A DNA stretch of 10,602 nucleotides from NCBI GenBank assembly GCA_000787465.1, contig JSYX01000858.1, positions 1 to 10,602 on the forward strand. Direction: 5' to 3'. The position numbers were made by a program, and so were the translations under genes. The notes below the pieces were generated by a model that saw only the letters and a program-made list of their open reading frames with translations, searched no databases and was not told the origin of the DNA. Every line of letters begins with the position of its first letter. Position 1 is the stretch's first letter. This document shows positions 10,323 through 10,602 of the stretch, in pieces. Origin of the DNA: Thermomucor indicae-seudaticae (lineage: Eukaryota > Mucoromycota > Mucoromycetes > Mucorales > Lichtheimiaceae).

Positions 10323-10602
10323 CGGGCTAATGGGGAGTACAGGTACTCATGAGTCCACTTTTGAGCGGGAATTGCAGCTCAGCTAGGCGGAGTTAACACA
10401 GGGTTTCTAAGTCCGATCCCCGTTTTCGACCATGGAGAATCCGAAAAAGGCAAAAACTCCGAAATTTTTTCCGACGCCATTTTTGGCATATGTGTGAGGT
10501 TGCGATGCGCCTTCCGTGGATACCGCACACGAAAACTCCGCCCAGCGAGTCCTGATTGGGCTTTTCGCCTTCTTCGAAACGCGCAACATCAATGAGTTAT
10601 GA
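10323..10602. other. Foreign-looking sequence after the uL29m break
   Basis: From 10323 to the window end the sequence does not resemble uL29m. It begins near a perfect 6-bp inverted repeat, GAGTAC AG GTACTC at 10335-10348, and contains weak tRNA-like Pol III promoter boxes. The stretch at 10438-10486 is homopurine/homopyrimidine-rich with repeated TCCGA words. No coding frame of note is present. It may be the edge of an inserted element, but only one edge is in view and no target-site duplication can be tested. Confidence 0.3.

Noticed and set aside
10375..10419. A true tRNA gene at the window end
   Set aside because: The A-box and B-box matches are imperfect, the spacing is too short, and no acceptor stem or anticodon arm can be paired.

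Overview
The window is nuclear DNA of a fungus. Six protein genes can be read. Each is split by short GT-AG introns, mostly 47-66 nt, and there are no bacterial-style operons or ribosome binding sites. The rac1-type GTPase with a polybasic CAAX tail, the intron-dense housekeeping genes and the very short introns suggest an early-diverging lineage, perhaps Mucoromycota. That placement is inference; no rRNA or other lineage marker is present.

Layout. (1) 216-1572, plus: an eight-exon gene for Rpn11, the JAMM deubiquitinase of the 26S proteasome lid. It encodes 310 residues, and a PACE-like GGTGGCA box lies just upstream. (2) 2973-1661, minus: a four-exon gene for a 378-residue single-pass membrane, helix-rich protein that I cannot assign. 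It converges with rpn11. (3) 2974-3841: an intergenic stretch shared with the divergent rac1. (4) 3842-4752, plus: rac1, four exons, 192 residues, with one unusually long first intron. (5) 4753-5930: mostly featureless, with one doubtful 52-codon ORF. (6) 6925-5931, minus: a five-exon gene for an RRM-containing protein with an unrecognised C-terminal region. (7) 6926-8190: no convincing gene. (8) 8191-9976, plus: a two-exon gene for a 575-residue F-box protein. (9) 10075-10322, plus: the first part of mitochondrial ribosomal protein uL29m, which stops matching its family abruptly in the middle of the conserved core.

The genes do not form a pathway. Proteasome lid, Rho-family signalling, F-box and mitoribosome genes are simply neighbours. 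I found no CRISPR array, defence island, biosynthetic cluster or complete mobile element, and no convincing new system. The best leads are the broken uL29m gene, the orphan RRM protein, the 13-nt microexon in rpn11 and the conserved-looking orphan membrane protein. All exon joins were made by eye from frame, splice-site and homology logic, without transcript support.
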